64,000 bases of DNA from Bombiscardovia asteroides_K (GTDB lineage Bacteria > Actinomycetota > Actinomycetes > Actinomycetales > Bifidobacteriaceae): assembly GCF_048001765.1 (NCBI RefSeq), contig NZ_CP181447.1, positions 744,001 to 808,000 on the forward strand. Direction: 5' to 3'. Each line of letters begins with the position of its first letter. Within the stretch, counting starts at the first letter, position 1. This document shows positions 35,871-43,478 of the stretch, piece by piece. The notes below the pieces were generated by a model. The model was not told the DNA's origin, did no database searches, and saw only the letters and a list, made by a program, of their open reading frames with translations. The position numbers and the translations under genes are program-made.

Positions 35871-36377
35871 TCAGTCAGTGGCTAGAGGTGCGGTCTTGGC
35901 CTTGAGGACACGGATCAGATCCCGAGGGTCCAGCCCAAGGCTGATGCCGCGCTTGCCGCCGGAGACCATGATAGTCTCGAACTCCAATGCGTCCTGGTCC
36001 AGCACGGTCACGTGTTGGGTGCGCTGGCCGAAGGGCGAGATGCCGCCCAGGACGTATCCGCTCTCTCGTTCGGCCTGGGCCTTGTCGGCCATGCGGGCCT
36101 TCTTGGCTCCCACGGCGGCCGCCAGGTGCTTGAGATTCAGGTGGCCGGTCACCGGTACTATGCCGATGACCCGTTCCTTGCCCGTGTCGGCCATCAGGGT
36201 TTTGTAGACCGTGCGCGGGTCCAGGCCCAGCTTTTTGGCGGCCTCGATGCCGTACCCCTGGTCCATGTGGTCCGCATTGTGTTGATACTCGTGGATCGTG
36301 AAGGGAACCCCCAGACGCTCCAGCTGGGCCATGGCCGGAGTCGCGGCATCCGAGTCTGCCCGCTTCTTCTTGCTCAT
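35871..36377 (-). CDS. ybaK: YbaK/EbsC-type Cys-tRNA(Pro) deacylase
   Basis: Editing enzyme that hydrolyses mischarged Cys-tRNA(Pro). Single YbaK domain of 168 residues: ERLGVPFTIHEYQHN, GLDPRTVYKTLMAD, VTGHLNLKHLAAAVGAKKA and the family segment YVLGGISPFGQRTQ followed by SGGKRGISLGLDP. Alone on its strand, convergent with ispH (20 bases between stops) and divergent from the DedA gene. Confidence 0.92.
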   Translation of the reverse strand: MSKKKRADSDAATPAMAQLERLGVPFTIHEYQHNADHMDQGYGIEAAKKLGLDPRTVYKTLMADTGKERVIGIVPVTGHLNLKHLAAAVGAKKARMADKAQAERESGYVLGGISPFGQRTQHVTVLDQDALEFETIMVSGGKRGISLGLDPRDLIRVLKAKTAPLATD

Positions 36378-36453
36378 GACTCCATGCTAAGGTACTGACC
36401 GTTCAGGTAGGCTGAGGGGTGTCTTTGGTGCCATTGCGCGGAAAGGGTAGTCC

Positions 36454-37050
36454 ATGACTGCTGTCAATGCCTGGCTGCTCGATGCTGTGACGGGCGGCTG
36501 GGGGCTGGCCGTGCTTTTCCTGGCCGCCTTCCTGGATGCCCTGATCATCCCCATACCCACGGAGCTTATGGTTTTGGCCACGGCTTCGGCCTTTCGGGCC
36601 TCGGGGCGACCCCTGCCCGTCCTGGTCTTTCTGGTATGCGCCCTGGCCTTCGCGGGCGGCGATGCCTGCACCTATGGGCTGGGGCGGCTGGTCCCGCTGA
36701 ATCGGCTGGCCGTCTTCCGTGGCGCCGCAGGCAAGGCTGTGACCTCATGGGCCCACCGGGCCCTGCTGCAGGGAGGCGGATTCTTCACACTGGCCTCGCG
36801 CTTCGTTCCCTCGGGCCGGACCGTGGTCAATCTGACGGCCGGCGCGGCGCGGTATCCGCTGAACCGTTACCTGCCCCTGGCTGCACTGGCCGGTCTGCTC
36901 TGGTCCATATACATGTGGACCTTGGGGTATCTGGCCGCCTCTTGGCTGGAAAACAACCCTCTGGCCGTCATGGCCATCGGCTTTCTGGCGGGCATGGTCG
37001 TCGGCCTGGTCTGCGACCTGGCCATGCGGGCGCTCACCCGGAGGCGCTGA
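36454..37050 (+). CDS. DedA-family membrane protein
   Basis: Inner-membrane protein of about 198 residues with several hydrophobic segments. It has the SNARE-associated/DedA core FIPIPTELMV-like IIPIPTELMVLATA and the glycine motif GGDACTYGLGRL, then FTLASRFVPSGRTVVNLTAG, which corresponds to the family's FxRFxPxxRxxxxxxAG motif. DedA proteins act as lipid transporters or in membrane homeostasis; the cargo here is unknown. Convergent with gap. Confidence 0.88.
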   Translation: MTAVNAWLLDAVTGGWGLAVLFLAAFLDALIIPIPTELMVLATASAFRASGRPLPVLVFLVCALAFAGGDACTYGLGRLVPLNRLAVFRGAAGKAVTSWAHRALLQGGGFFTLASRFVPSGRTVVNLTAGAARYPLNRYLPLAALAGLLWSIYMWTLGYLAASWLENNPLAVMAIGFLAGMVVGLVCDLAMRALTRRR

Positions 37051-37063
37051 TTATAAGCAAGGG

Positions 37064-37100
37064 GCCCGCCCCCGTAGGGAACGGACCCCGAAATCGCTAT
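37064..37100 (-). terminator. Possible gap terminator
   Basis: On the minus strand GGGGTCCG can pair with CGGGCCCC with one G-T pair, followed by a T-poor tail. Weak, position-based. Confidence 0.35.
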
Positions 37101-37123
37101 GGCCGGAGGAACCGGTCGGATGC

Positions 37124-38179
37124 TCAGTCGCCCAGTTCGGCGAAGTAGAGCAGGGTGCGGATCATGTTGCTGGTGAAGCCGTACTCGTTGTCATAGAAGG
37201 CAACGGTGCGGACCAGCTGGTCGTCACCATAGGTGTTGACATCGGTCTGCGTGGGATCGAAGATGCCACCGTGGGTGTCGCCGATCACGTCGGAGGAGAC
37301 GATGCCCTCGTCGTTGTAGCCGAAGTAGTCCTTGCCCTCGAAGGCCTTCTTGGCGGCGTCGTTGATCTCGTCGACAGTGACCTTCTTGTCCAGGACGCAG
37401 GTCAGCTCGGTGACGGAGCCGGAGGGAACGGCCACACGCTGTGCATGGCCCTGCAGCTTGCCGTCAACGGAGGGAACGACCTTGCCGATGGCCTTGGCGG
37501 CACCGGTGGAGTGCTCGATGGTGTTGATGGCGGCGGCGCGGGTGTTGCGCGGCTTGTTGCCCTTGGGGCCGTCCAGCAGCATCTGGGAGCCGGTGTAGGC
37601 GTGGATGGTGGTCATGTAGCCGATGCGGATGCCGAAGTTGTCATCCAGCATCTTGACCATGGCGGCCAGGGAGCCGGTGGTGCAGGATCCGGCGGAGATG
37701 ATCTTGTCGGAAGGCTTCAAGGTCTTCTCGTTGACGCCGTAGACCACGGTGGGCGTGGTGTCGTCCTTGGCGGGAGCGGAGATCAGAACCTTCTTGGCCC
37801 CGGCGTTCAGGTGGGCCTGGGACTTCTCGGAAGAGGTGTAGAAGCCGGTGCACTCCAGCACGTAGTCCACGCCGTCGTTCTTGACCCAGGGGATGTTGTT
37901 GGCATCCTTCTCGGCGTAGACCGGGATCTCCTTGCCGTCCACCACGATGGCGGTGTCGGTGGAGGTGACCGAAACATTGGTTCCGTCGTCGTGCCGGAAG
38001 GTGCCCTGGGTGCTGTCGTACTTGAGCAGATAGGCCAGAATGGCCGGGGTGGTCAGATCGTTGATGGCGGCAACCTCGATGTTGGAGGCGTCACCGCCAC
38101 GGGCCTGGAGCTCAAAGATGCGCCGGAAGGCCAGACGACCGATACGTCCGAATCCGTTGATGCCAATCTTTACTGTCAT
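37124..38179 (-). CDS. gap: Glyceraldehyde-3-phosphate dehydrogenase
   Basis: Glycolytic oxidoreductase, also needed in the lower part of the bifid shunt. NAD-binding Rossmann fold GINGFGRIGRLAFRR at the start; catalytic Cys166 in ISAGSCTTGS and the partner His in YMTTIHAYTGSQ near residue 193. The common SCTTN has G in place of N, seen in a minority of GAPDH proteins. The 351-residue length is slightly long. An AAGGGAG ribosome site precedes the ATG, and a good promoter lies upstream (38262-38289). Confidence 0.96.
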   Translation of the reverse strand: MTVKIGINGFGRIGRLAFRRIFELQARGGDASNIEVAAINDLTTPAILAYLLKYDSTQGTFRHDDGTNVSVTSTDTAIVVDGKEIPVYAEKDANNIPWVKNDGVDYVLECTGFYTSSEKSQAHLNAGAKKVLISAPAKDDTTPTVVYGVNEKTLKPSDKIISAGSCTTGSLAAMVKMLDDNFGIRIGYMTTIHAYTGSQMLLDGPKGNKPRNTRAAAINTIEHSTGAAKAIGKVVPSVDGKLQGHAQRVAVPSGSVTELTCVLDKKVTVDEINDAAKKAFEGKDYFGYNDEGIVSSDVIGDTHGGIFDPTQTDVNTYGDDQLVRTVAFYDNEYGFTSNMIRTLLYFAELGD

Positions 38180-38261
38180 TCAATTCTCCCTTGGAGATTG
38201 GCCGTATACAGCACAAAAATTACCGGACCGTATATGGCCGATTACTGATAACATCTCATAG

Positions 38262-38289
38262 TTTATAGAAACCTGTGTACTTATAGCAA
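38262..38289 (-). promoter_or_regulatory. Probable gap promoter
   Basis: On the minus strand, TTGCTA (38284-38289) and TATAAA (38262-38267) are 16 bases apart, about 80 bases upstream of the gap start. The best -35/-10 pair in the window. Confidence 0.55.
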
Positions 38290-38323
38290 GCGATTACGCG
38301 GGTTGTGCCGAGGAAAAAACGAA

Positions 38324-38365
38324 CAAAAAAAATGGTAGATTTTGTTGTTTGTTTGCGCAACAAAA
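38324..38365 (-). terminator. Probable terminator of the ArsC-like gene
   Basis: Stem TTTTGTTG (38340-38347) pairs with CAACAAAA (38358-38365), and an eight-base T-run (A-run on plus, 38325-38332) follows on the minus strand. Confidence 0.55.
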
Positions 38366-38368
38366 CGA

Positions 38369-38773
38369 TCAGGAATTGTGAGAATTTTCGTTCGTATCGG
38401 CCAGCCAATTCTCCCACTCCTGCTGACGGAATCCGACCAGGACATGCCGGCCATCCAGCAGGATGGGGCGTTTGACCAGCATGCCGTCGGTGGACAGCAG
38501 CTGCAGCGCCTGCTCCGTATCCATCTGCGGCAGGCGCTTGCTCAGGCCCTGGCTGCGATAGGCCTGACCCGAGGTGTTGAAGAATCGCCGAACGGGCAGG
38601 CCGCTCATGTTCAGCCATTCGGTCAGTTCCTCCTGGGTGGGGTGGTCACCCTTGATGTCTCTCTCGGTGAAGTCCACATTGTGGTCACGCAGCCAGGTGC
38701 GGGCCTTGGCGCAGGTGGAGCAGCGGTTGTAGCAGATGAAGAGCGGGTGCTCGGCTGTAGGTGTTGCTGTCAT
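38369..38773 (-). CDS. ArsC/Spx-family thioredoxin-fold protein
   Basis: 134-residue ArsC-family protein (YffB/Spx-like). It begins with a CXXC motif in YNRCSTCAKARTWL (near residue 18-22), then DIKGDHPTQEELTEWL and KRPILLDGRHVLVGFR at the C-terminus. The start at 38773 has AAGGAAA nine bases upstream; the longer frame from 38806 is less likely. Arsenate reductase activity is unproven because the family also contains regulators and uncharacterised reductases. Confidence 0.82.
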   Translation of the reverse strand: MTATPTAEHPLFICYNRCSTCAKARTWLRDHNVDFTERDIKGDHPTQEELTEWLNMSGLPVRRFFNTSGQAYRSQGLSKRLPQMDTEQALQLLSTDGMLVKRPILLDGRHVLVGFRQQEWENWLADTNENSHNS

Positions 38774-38813
38774 AAATTTTCCTTTCCAAGTGGGGTTTCC
38801 AGTCAAACGAGGC

Positions 38814-39563
38814 TCAGGCCAGTCGTCGGGAGGGCCGGGTTTCCAGGGAGCCTAGGTCGGCCTTGGGCACCAGGCTGGTGCTCCAGACCGGCGCGGGCGC
38901 CGAGGTGGGGTAGGTGACGAACACGGTTCCTTGTTTCAAGGCTATGTGTGCGGGCCTGCCGGGCAGGAACTCGTTGCTGACGCCGGTCACCTGCTGGTTG
39001 GTCATGGTCATGCCGTCCGTCTGGTATTTGAGGCCCTGCTCGACCACGCCCAGGGCCTGGTCGTCGGCAGCTAGGACGGAGACCATGGACCTGGGCGGGC
39101 AGTCCCAGGCGGGGAAGTCCAGGCTTCCGGGGCCAAGTGCCGTGACCAGCATCCCCTGGCCCCAGAGTTCAGCCCGGCCCCCGCTGGCTGCAATCAGATG
39201 GATCAGGTTCAGGTTGGCCAGCGTGTGGTCCATACGCCCGCCTAGTCCGCCGTATATAAGGAATCGTTGGCAGCCGCGCTGCCAGCCCGCCTTGACTGCG
39301 GCCAGCAGGTCCGTGTCGTCCTTTTCGGCGGGCAGGACCCGGCGGGGGATGTCTGTCCGCAGCTTTCTGCTGCCAGCGGGCAGGGAGTCGAAGTCGCCCA
39401 CAACCAGGTCCGGCTCGTCCCCGTGCTCCAGGGCCGGCTCCAGTCCTCCGTCCGCAGCGATGACCAGGGCCTGTCCGCCGTGTGCAGTCTCTTCACCGAA
39501 GTACTGTCCGGCGCCCCAGATCCGGCAGAGCAGTGTCTGAGCAGACTGACTGTCATCCTGCAT
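38814..39563 (-). CDS. Thiamine pyrophosphokinase
   Basis: Converts thiamine to thiamine diphosphate using ATP, a cofactor required by phosphoketolase. Family motifs: IAADGGLEPAL, the catalytic DLVVGDFDSL (Asp pair), AEKDDTDLLAAV and GGLGGRMDHTLANL. The 249-residue length assumes the ATG at 39563; longer frames overlap azlD. The C-terminal sandwich ends with KYQTDGMTMTNQ (the common end motif is WxL followed by SxSN-type). Located between azlCD and the ArsC-like gene. Confidence 0.88.
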   Translation of the reverse strand: MQDDSQSAQTLLCRIWGAGQYFGEETAHGGQALVIAADGGLEPALEHGDEPDLVVGDFDSLPAGSRKLRTDIPRRVLPAEKDDTDLLAAVKAGWQRGCQRFLIYGGLGGRMDHTLANLNLIHLIAASGGRAELWGQGMLVTALGPGSLDFPAWDCPPRSMVSVLAADDQALGVVEQGLKYQTDGMTMTNQQVTGVSNEFLPGRPAHIALKQGTVFVTYPTSAPAPVWSTSLVPKADLGSLETRPSRRLA

Positions 39564-39604
39564 AAGATTCTTCTTTCTGCGCTCGCCCATTGGACGCGTC
39601 CCCA

Positions 39605-39961
39605 TCATCCCAGACCAACCAGACGGATCAGGAAAATCAGCCACCCTTGCACCAGGGCCATGTAGGTCAGGGTGCCGCAGGCGATGCTGACCATCATGTT
39701 GCGCCAGCGCAGGTGGACCAGGGCTGTGACCAGCAGAGCCAGGGCTTCATAGAGCCCGTGGTCGCCTCCCACCAGGTCGGTGTGCCTTAACGAATAGACC
39801 ACCAACAGTCCCATGACGGCGGCGGGCAGCAGGCGTCCCAGCCTGGTCACCAGGGCCGGCGGCCGACGCCCCTCCGGCCAGATTATGAAAGGCAGAAATC
39901 TGGTGGCCATGGTTCCCAGGACCACAATGCCTATGGTGATTAGTTGCTGTGCAGTGGTCAT
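39605..39961 (-). CDS. azlD: AzlD-family branched-chain amino acid exporter small subunit
   Basis: Small integral membrane protein of 118 residues with about four hydrophobic segments. It carries MATRFLPFIIWPEGRRP near the N-terminus, the hallmark TRxxPF region of AzlD. Its start codon overlaps the AzlC stop by four bases (ATGA on the minus strand), so the pair is co-translated. AzlCD exports branched-chain amino acids. Confidence 0.9.
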   Translation of the reverse strand: MTTAQQLITIGIVVLGTMATRFLPFIIWPEGRRPPALVTRLGRLLPAAVMGLLVVYSLRHTDLVGGDHGLYEALALLVTALVHLRWRNMMVSIACGTLTYMALVQGWLIFLIRLVGLG

Positions 39962-40695
39962 GAGGCCTCCCTTTGGCTGTGGAAGTCCAAGAGGATGAAG
40001 ATGGCCAGGATGACCACCATGGACGGGATGATGAACCGGTCGGGTCCGAAGACCAGCAGGCAGACCAGCGAGGCCAGCAGACCGATCAGGGCCGGCAGGC
40101 GGGCCTCGGCCTGTCGCCACTGCTCCAGGAAGAGCACCAGGAACATGGCGGTCAGCACGAAATCCAGCCCCCTGGTGTCGAAGTTCGCCAGGTTGCCCAG
40201 CACGGCACCCAGGGTCGCGCCGCCCACCCAGTAGATCTGGTTGAGCAGGGTGACGAAGAAGAGGTACCAGCCCTTGTCGGTTCCGGCAGGATGAGGATCG
40301 GCGGACTCCAGAGCGAAGGTCTCATCACACATGCCGAAGATCAGGTAGGGCTTCTTCCGGCCTGTCCCTCGAAAGACCGGCAGCATGGCCAGGCCATAGA
40401 AGAGGTGCCGTGCATTGACCATCAGGGTCAGCATCAGCGCACCCCAAGGATTGAAGGTGGACAAGAGCAGATCCACGGTCACGAATTCCATGGACCCGGC
40501 GTAGATCAGGGCGCTCATGGCCAGCGGGTAGATCACCGGGAATCCACGGCTGGTCATCAGAAAACCGTAGGAGATCCCCAGCACCAAAAATCCGGCCATG
40601 ATGGGCAAGGTCCGTGGGAAGGCCGCAGCCAGGGAGCCCGGGATGGTTCCGGAGGCCTTGGCATCTTCGTCTGCCTCTTCCTGCTCGTGCTGCAT
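39958..40695 (-). CDS. azlC: AzlC-family branched-chain amino acid exporter large subunit
   Basis: Membrane protein of 245 residues with about seven hydrophobic segments. Family motifs are PIMAGFLVLGISYGFLMT and SLIYAGSMEFVTVDLL-like SALIYAGSMEFVTV, and NARHLFYGLAM. The ATG at 40695 has an AGGAGG ribosome site six bases upstream, and it is chosen over the longer frame to 41460. Divergent from msrAB. Confidence 0.92.
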   Translation of the reverse strand: MQHEQEEADEDAKASGTIPGSLAAAFPRTLPIMAGFLVLGISYGFLMTSRGFPVIYPLAMSALIYAGSMEFVTVDLLLSTFNPWGALMLTLMVNARHLFYGLAMLPVFRGTGRKKPYLIFGMCDETFALESADPHPAGTDKGWYLFFVTLLNQIYWVGGATLGAVLGNLANFDTRGLDFVLTAMFLVLFLEQWRQAEARLPALIGLLASLVCLLVFGPDRFIIPSMVVILAIFILLDFHSQREAS

Positions 40696-40866
40696 GACCC
40701 GCCTCCTGACTTCGATTTGGAGATGGTCATATGATAATCGCCTCTCGCGCCGCAGGGGCAGGCCGGTCGACAATGTGAGAAGGCTGTCAAGACGTAACAG
40801 GGTCGGAATAGGCGCTCTCCGGCTCCTGTTGAGCCTAGCAAAGGTAGAGGTATGCGAGGAGGAATC

Positions 40867-41844
40867 ATGGATAAGAACAAGATTTCGACCAACAACCCGG
40901 CCACGGTCGTTCTGGCTGGAGGATGCTTCTGGGGCATCGAGCGGTTCTTCCAGGAGGTGGACGGGATCATCGACACGCAGGTGGGATATGCCCAGTCCAC
41001 AGTGCCCAACCCCAGCTATGAGCAGGTCTGCAGCGGTGTCACCGACGCTGTGGAGAGCGTGCGGCTGACCTATGATCCCCAGACGGTCAGTCTGCGGACC
41101 CTGACCCTGCTCCTGTTGGATCTGATCGACCCCTTCTCGGTGGATCGGCAGGGTAACGACCGGGGCCGGCAGTATCGAAGCGGCTTCTACTGGGACCCCG
41201 AGCATCGAGAGCAGGAGGAGCCCGTCTTTCGGCGAGCCTTGGAGGAACTGGAGCGCAGGACCGGCCGTCATCCTGCTGTGCAGGTGGAGGCCCTGATCAA
41301 CTTCTATCCGGCTGAGGAGTCCCACCAGGACTACCTGCTCAAGAACCCCGGCGGATACTGCCACATCCCGCTGGAGGCCATTGCCAACGCCGCCTCCCGC
41401 CAGCGCTACATCGAGCGCATCTGGTCCCTGGATCCTGAAAGCTACGAGGTGACCCAGCACGCGGCCACCGAGCGGCCCTTCGCCAACGCCTACGACGGGG
41501 AGTTCCGCCCCGGCATCTATGTGGACGTGGTCAGCGGGCAGCCGCTCTTCTCATCCGTGGACAAGTACGATTCCGGATGCGGCTGGCCCGCATTCACCAA
41601 GCCCATCGATCCCGACCTGCTGGTCAACCGCAAGGACTACAAGCTGCTGGGTCGGCCTCGGATCGAGGTGCGGACGGCACAGACCGGCATCCATCTGGGG
41701 CACGTTTTCGACGACGGTCCGGCCGACCGTGGCGGGCAGCGCTACTGCATGAACTCCGCCGCTCTGCGATTCGTGCCGCGGAACCGGATGGAAGAGGAGG
41801 GCTACGGCGACTATCTGCCCCTGGTGGACCGAGCAGCCGCCTGA
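40867..41844 (+). CDS. msrAB: Fused peptide methionine sulfoxide reductase MsrA-MsrB
   Basis: Repairs oxidised methionine in proteins, both S and R epimers, as one 325-residue polypeptide. The MsrA domain has catalytic Cys20 in GGCFWG; the MsrB domain (from about residue 200) has catalytic Cys294 in RYCMNSAALRF and Cys238 in DSGCGW, the latter likely the resolving or partner cysteine. No CxxC zinc motif is visible in MsrB. AGGAGG precedes the ATG at 40867. Domain order A-then-B is common in lactobacilli and bifidobacteria. Confidence 0.95.
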   Translation: MDKNKISTNNPATVVLAGGCFWGIERFFQEVDGIIDTQVGYAQSTVPNPSYEQVCSGVTDAVESVRLTYDPQTVSLRTLTLLLLDLIDPFSVDRQGNDRGRQYRSGFYWDPEHREQEEPVFRRALEELERRTGRHPAVQVEALINFYPAEESHQDYLLKNPGGYCHIPLEAIANAASRQRYIERIWSLDPESYEVTQHAATERPFANAYDGEFRPGIYVDVVSGQPLFSSVDKYDSGCGWPAFTKPIDPDLLVNRKDYKLLGRPRIEVRTAQTGIHLGHVFDDGPADRGGQRYCMNSAALRFVPRNRMEEEGYGDYLPLVDRAAA

Positions 41845-41869
41845 CCAGGCCCGGTCCTGAGGGTTGTGT

Positions 41870-42085
41870 TATACTGCTACTCGGCTTGAGAAATCAAGAA
41901 AGCGGATGATCCCACCTGGGGGCCTTCCATGGCTTCGGGTTCGACCTGCGCCGGTGACGGTCGGCCGTCATCATGCACGGTGCAGGTATTGGCTGTTTCA
42001 CTGCCATACGGCTGCGATAGTCATGTTCGAAACTATGGGTTCTTCGCTGGGCAGTGGATGTTGTGGTATTTGAGAAGGAGTCATC
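41870..42085 (+). promoter_or_regulatory. Structured 5' leader of infC-rpmI-rplT
   Basis: A TATACT box (41870-41875) is followed by about 200 bases before infC. It contains a nested hairpin: outer stem 41945-41952 with 41979-41986 and inner stem GACGG 41956-41960 with CCGTC 41965-41969, and a further stem ATAGT/ACTAT (42017-42021/42032-42036). This resembles the long leader found ahead of L20 operons, where L20 feedback is common, but the class was not identified. Confidence 0.45.
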
Positions 42086-42754
42086 ATTAGCGACGAACCA
42101 AGGATTAACGACGATATACGAGTGTCTCAGGTACGCCTGATCGGGCCCAACGGCGAGCAGGTGGGAATCATTGCGACCTCCGTCGCCCTCAACCTGGCCA
42201 AGGAGGCCAACCTTGACCTGGTCGAGGTTGCGCCCAAGGCCAAGCCTCCGGTCGCCAAGCTCATTGATTACGGCAAGTTCAAATACAACGAGAAGATCAA
42301 GGCTCGTGAGGCGCGCCGCAACCAGAGCATGTCGGAGATCAAGGAGATCCGCTTCAGATTGAAGATCGACGACCACGACTTCGAGGTCAAGGAGGGGCAC
42401 GTGCGCCGCTTCCTGTCCGCCGGGGACAAGGTCAAGGTCACCATCATGCTGCGTGGGCGCGAGCAGTCCCGGCCCATCGGCGGCGTGGAGCTCCTGCGCA
42501 AGCTGGCTGACGACGTCGCGGATCTGGGCTCCATCGAGTTTGCCCCCAAGCAGGAGGGGCGCAACATCATCATGACCCTCTCGCCCAAGGGCAAGAAGGT
42601 CCACACCCAGTCCGAGCAGCGTCGGCGGGGCGGCCAGGCCCGTGCCGAGCGCAAGGCCCGTCAGGCGGCCCATCTGGCTGCCAAGGCCGACAACAATACT
42701 TCTCCCAAGCAGATGAAATCCAAGGAGGGCAGCAATGCCGAAGATGAAAAGTAA
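42086..42754 (+). CDS. infC: Translation initiation factor IF-3 (AUU start)
   Basis: Binds the 30S subunit and ensures start-codon fidelity. The start is the non-canonical ATT at 42086: AGAAGGAG lies five bases upstream and the sequence reads ISDEPRINDDIRVSQVRLIG, the universal IF-3 N-terminus, whereas the first GTG (42122) would remove 12 conserved residues. AUU start codons are the classical hallmark of autoregulated infC. The IF-3 N domain and C domain (KEIRFRLKIDDHDFEVK, TIMLRGREQSRP) are complete; the 222 residues end in a Lys/Gln-rich tail. Confidence 0.95.
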   Translation: MSDEPRINDDIRVSQVRLIGPNGEQVGIIATSVALNLAKEANLDLVEVAPKAKPPVAKLIDYGKFKYNEKIKAREARRNQSMSEIKEIRFRLKIDDHDFEVKEGHVRRFLSAGDKVKVTIMLRGREQSRPIGGVELLRKLADDVADLGSIEFAPKQEGRNIIMTLSPKGKKVHTQSEQRRRGGQARAERKARQAAHLAAKADNNTSPKQMKSKEGSNAEDEK

Positions 42755-42929
42755 CTCCGCCGCATCCAAGCGCGTCCGGACCACGGGTTCGGGCAAGCTC
42801 ATGCACGCCGGGACCGGTATGCGCCACAATCTGGAGCACAAGTCGGCCAAGAAGCGTCGTCACCTGTCCACTGACGAGGTGCTCGCTCCGACCCAGTCCA
42901 AGAACATGAAGAGGATGCTGGCCCGCTGA
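42735..42929 (+). CDS. rpmI: 50S ribosomal protein L35 (bL35)
   Basis: 64 residues, beginning MPKMKSNSAASKRVRTTGSG and containing HNLEHKSAKKRRHLS, the bL35 signature. Its ATG overlaps the infC end by about 20 bases, so it is translationally coupled. Standard infC-rpmI-rplT order. Confidence 0.97.
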   Translation: MPKMKSNSAASKRVRTTGSGKLMHAGTGMRHNLEHKSAKKRRHLSTDEVLAPTQSKNMKRMLAR

Positions 42930-42977
42930 GCGGGTGCAGTCGCGTCGAGTGAGATTTTAGAAAGCTGAGGAATATCT

Positions 42978-43361
42978 ATGGCACGAGTCAAGCGGGCAGT
43001 CAACGCGCATAAGAAGCGTCGGGTCGTCCTGGAACGGGCGTCAGGCTACCGTGGCCAGCGCTCCCGTCTCTACCGCAAGGCCAAGGAGCAGCTGCTCCAT
43101 TCATATACATACAACTTCCGGGACCGCAAGGCCCGCAAGGGCGACTTCCGCAAGCTGTGGATCCAGCGCATCAACGCCGGATGCCGCGCCCAGGGAATCA
43201 CCTACAACCGCTTCATCCAGGGGCTGCGCCTGGCGGGGATCGAGCTGGACCGCCGTGCCCTGGCCGACCTGGCCGTCAACGACATCGACACCTTCAATGC
43301 CATCGTGGCCGAGGCCAAGAAGGCCCTGCCTGCCGATGTGAACGCTCCGGTCGCTGCCTGA
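42978..43361 (+). CDS. rplT: 50S ribosomal protein L20 (bL20)
   Basis: 127 residues. The N-terminus ARVKRAVNAHKKRRVVLERA and SGYRGQRSRLYRKAKEQ match bL20, which is needed for early 50S assembly and often represses its own operon. An RBS GAGGAATAT lies ahead of ATG 42978. A clear terminator follows. Confidence 0.97.
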   Translation: MARVKRAVNAHKKRRVVLERASGYRGQRSRLYRKAKEQLLHSYTYNFRDRKARKGDFRKLWIQRINAGCRAQGITYNRFIQGLRLAGIELDRRALADLAVNDIDTFNAIVAEAKKALPADVNAPVAA

Positions 43362-43386
43362 TCAGCGGACCTGAACACCGTATTGC

Positions 43387-43417
43387 AAGAACCTCGCCTT
43401 TCGCGAGGTTCTTTGCA
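43387..43417 (+). terminator. Terminator after rplT
   Basis: Stem AAGAACCTCGC (43387-43397), loop CTTTC, stem GCGAGGTTCTT (43403-43413), then T residues. Strong. Confidence 0.85.
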
Positions 43418-43478
43418 TATTTGACCATTCCTCAGGGGGACGGTAAGTTGATTGACGACAATGATGCCGGGAGCCGCC

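Noticed and set aside
40696..41460. Upstream extension of azlC by about 255 codons
   Set aside because: It is the antisense of msrAB and its upstream region; AGGAGG six bases before 40695 supports the short start.
41930..41950. tRNA-like T-loop GGTTCGACC upstream of infC
   Set aside because: Flanking bases do not form the 5-bp T-stem or an acceptor stem; it belongs to the infC leader.
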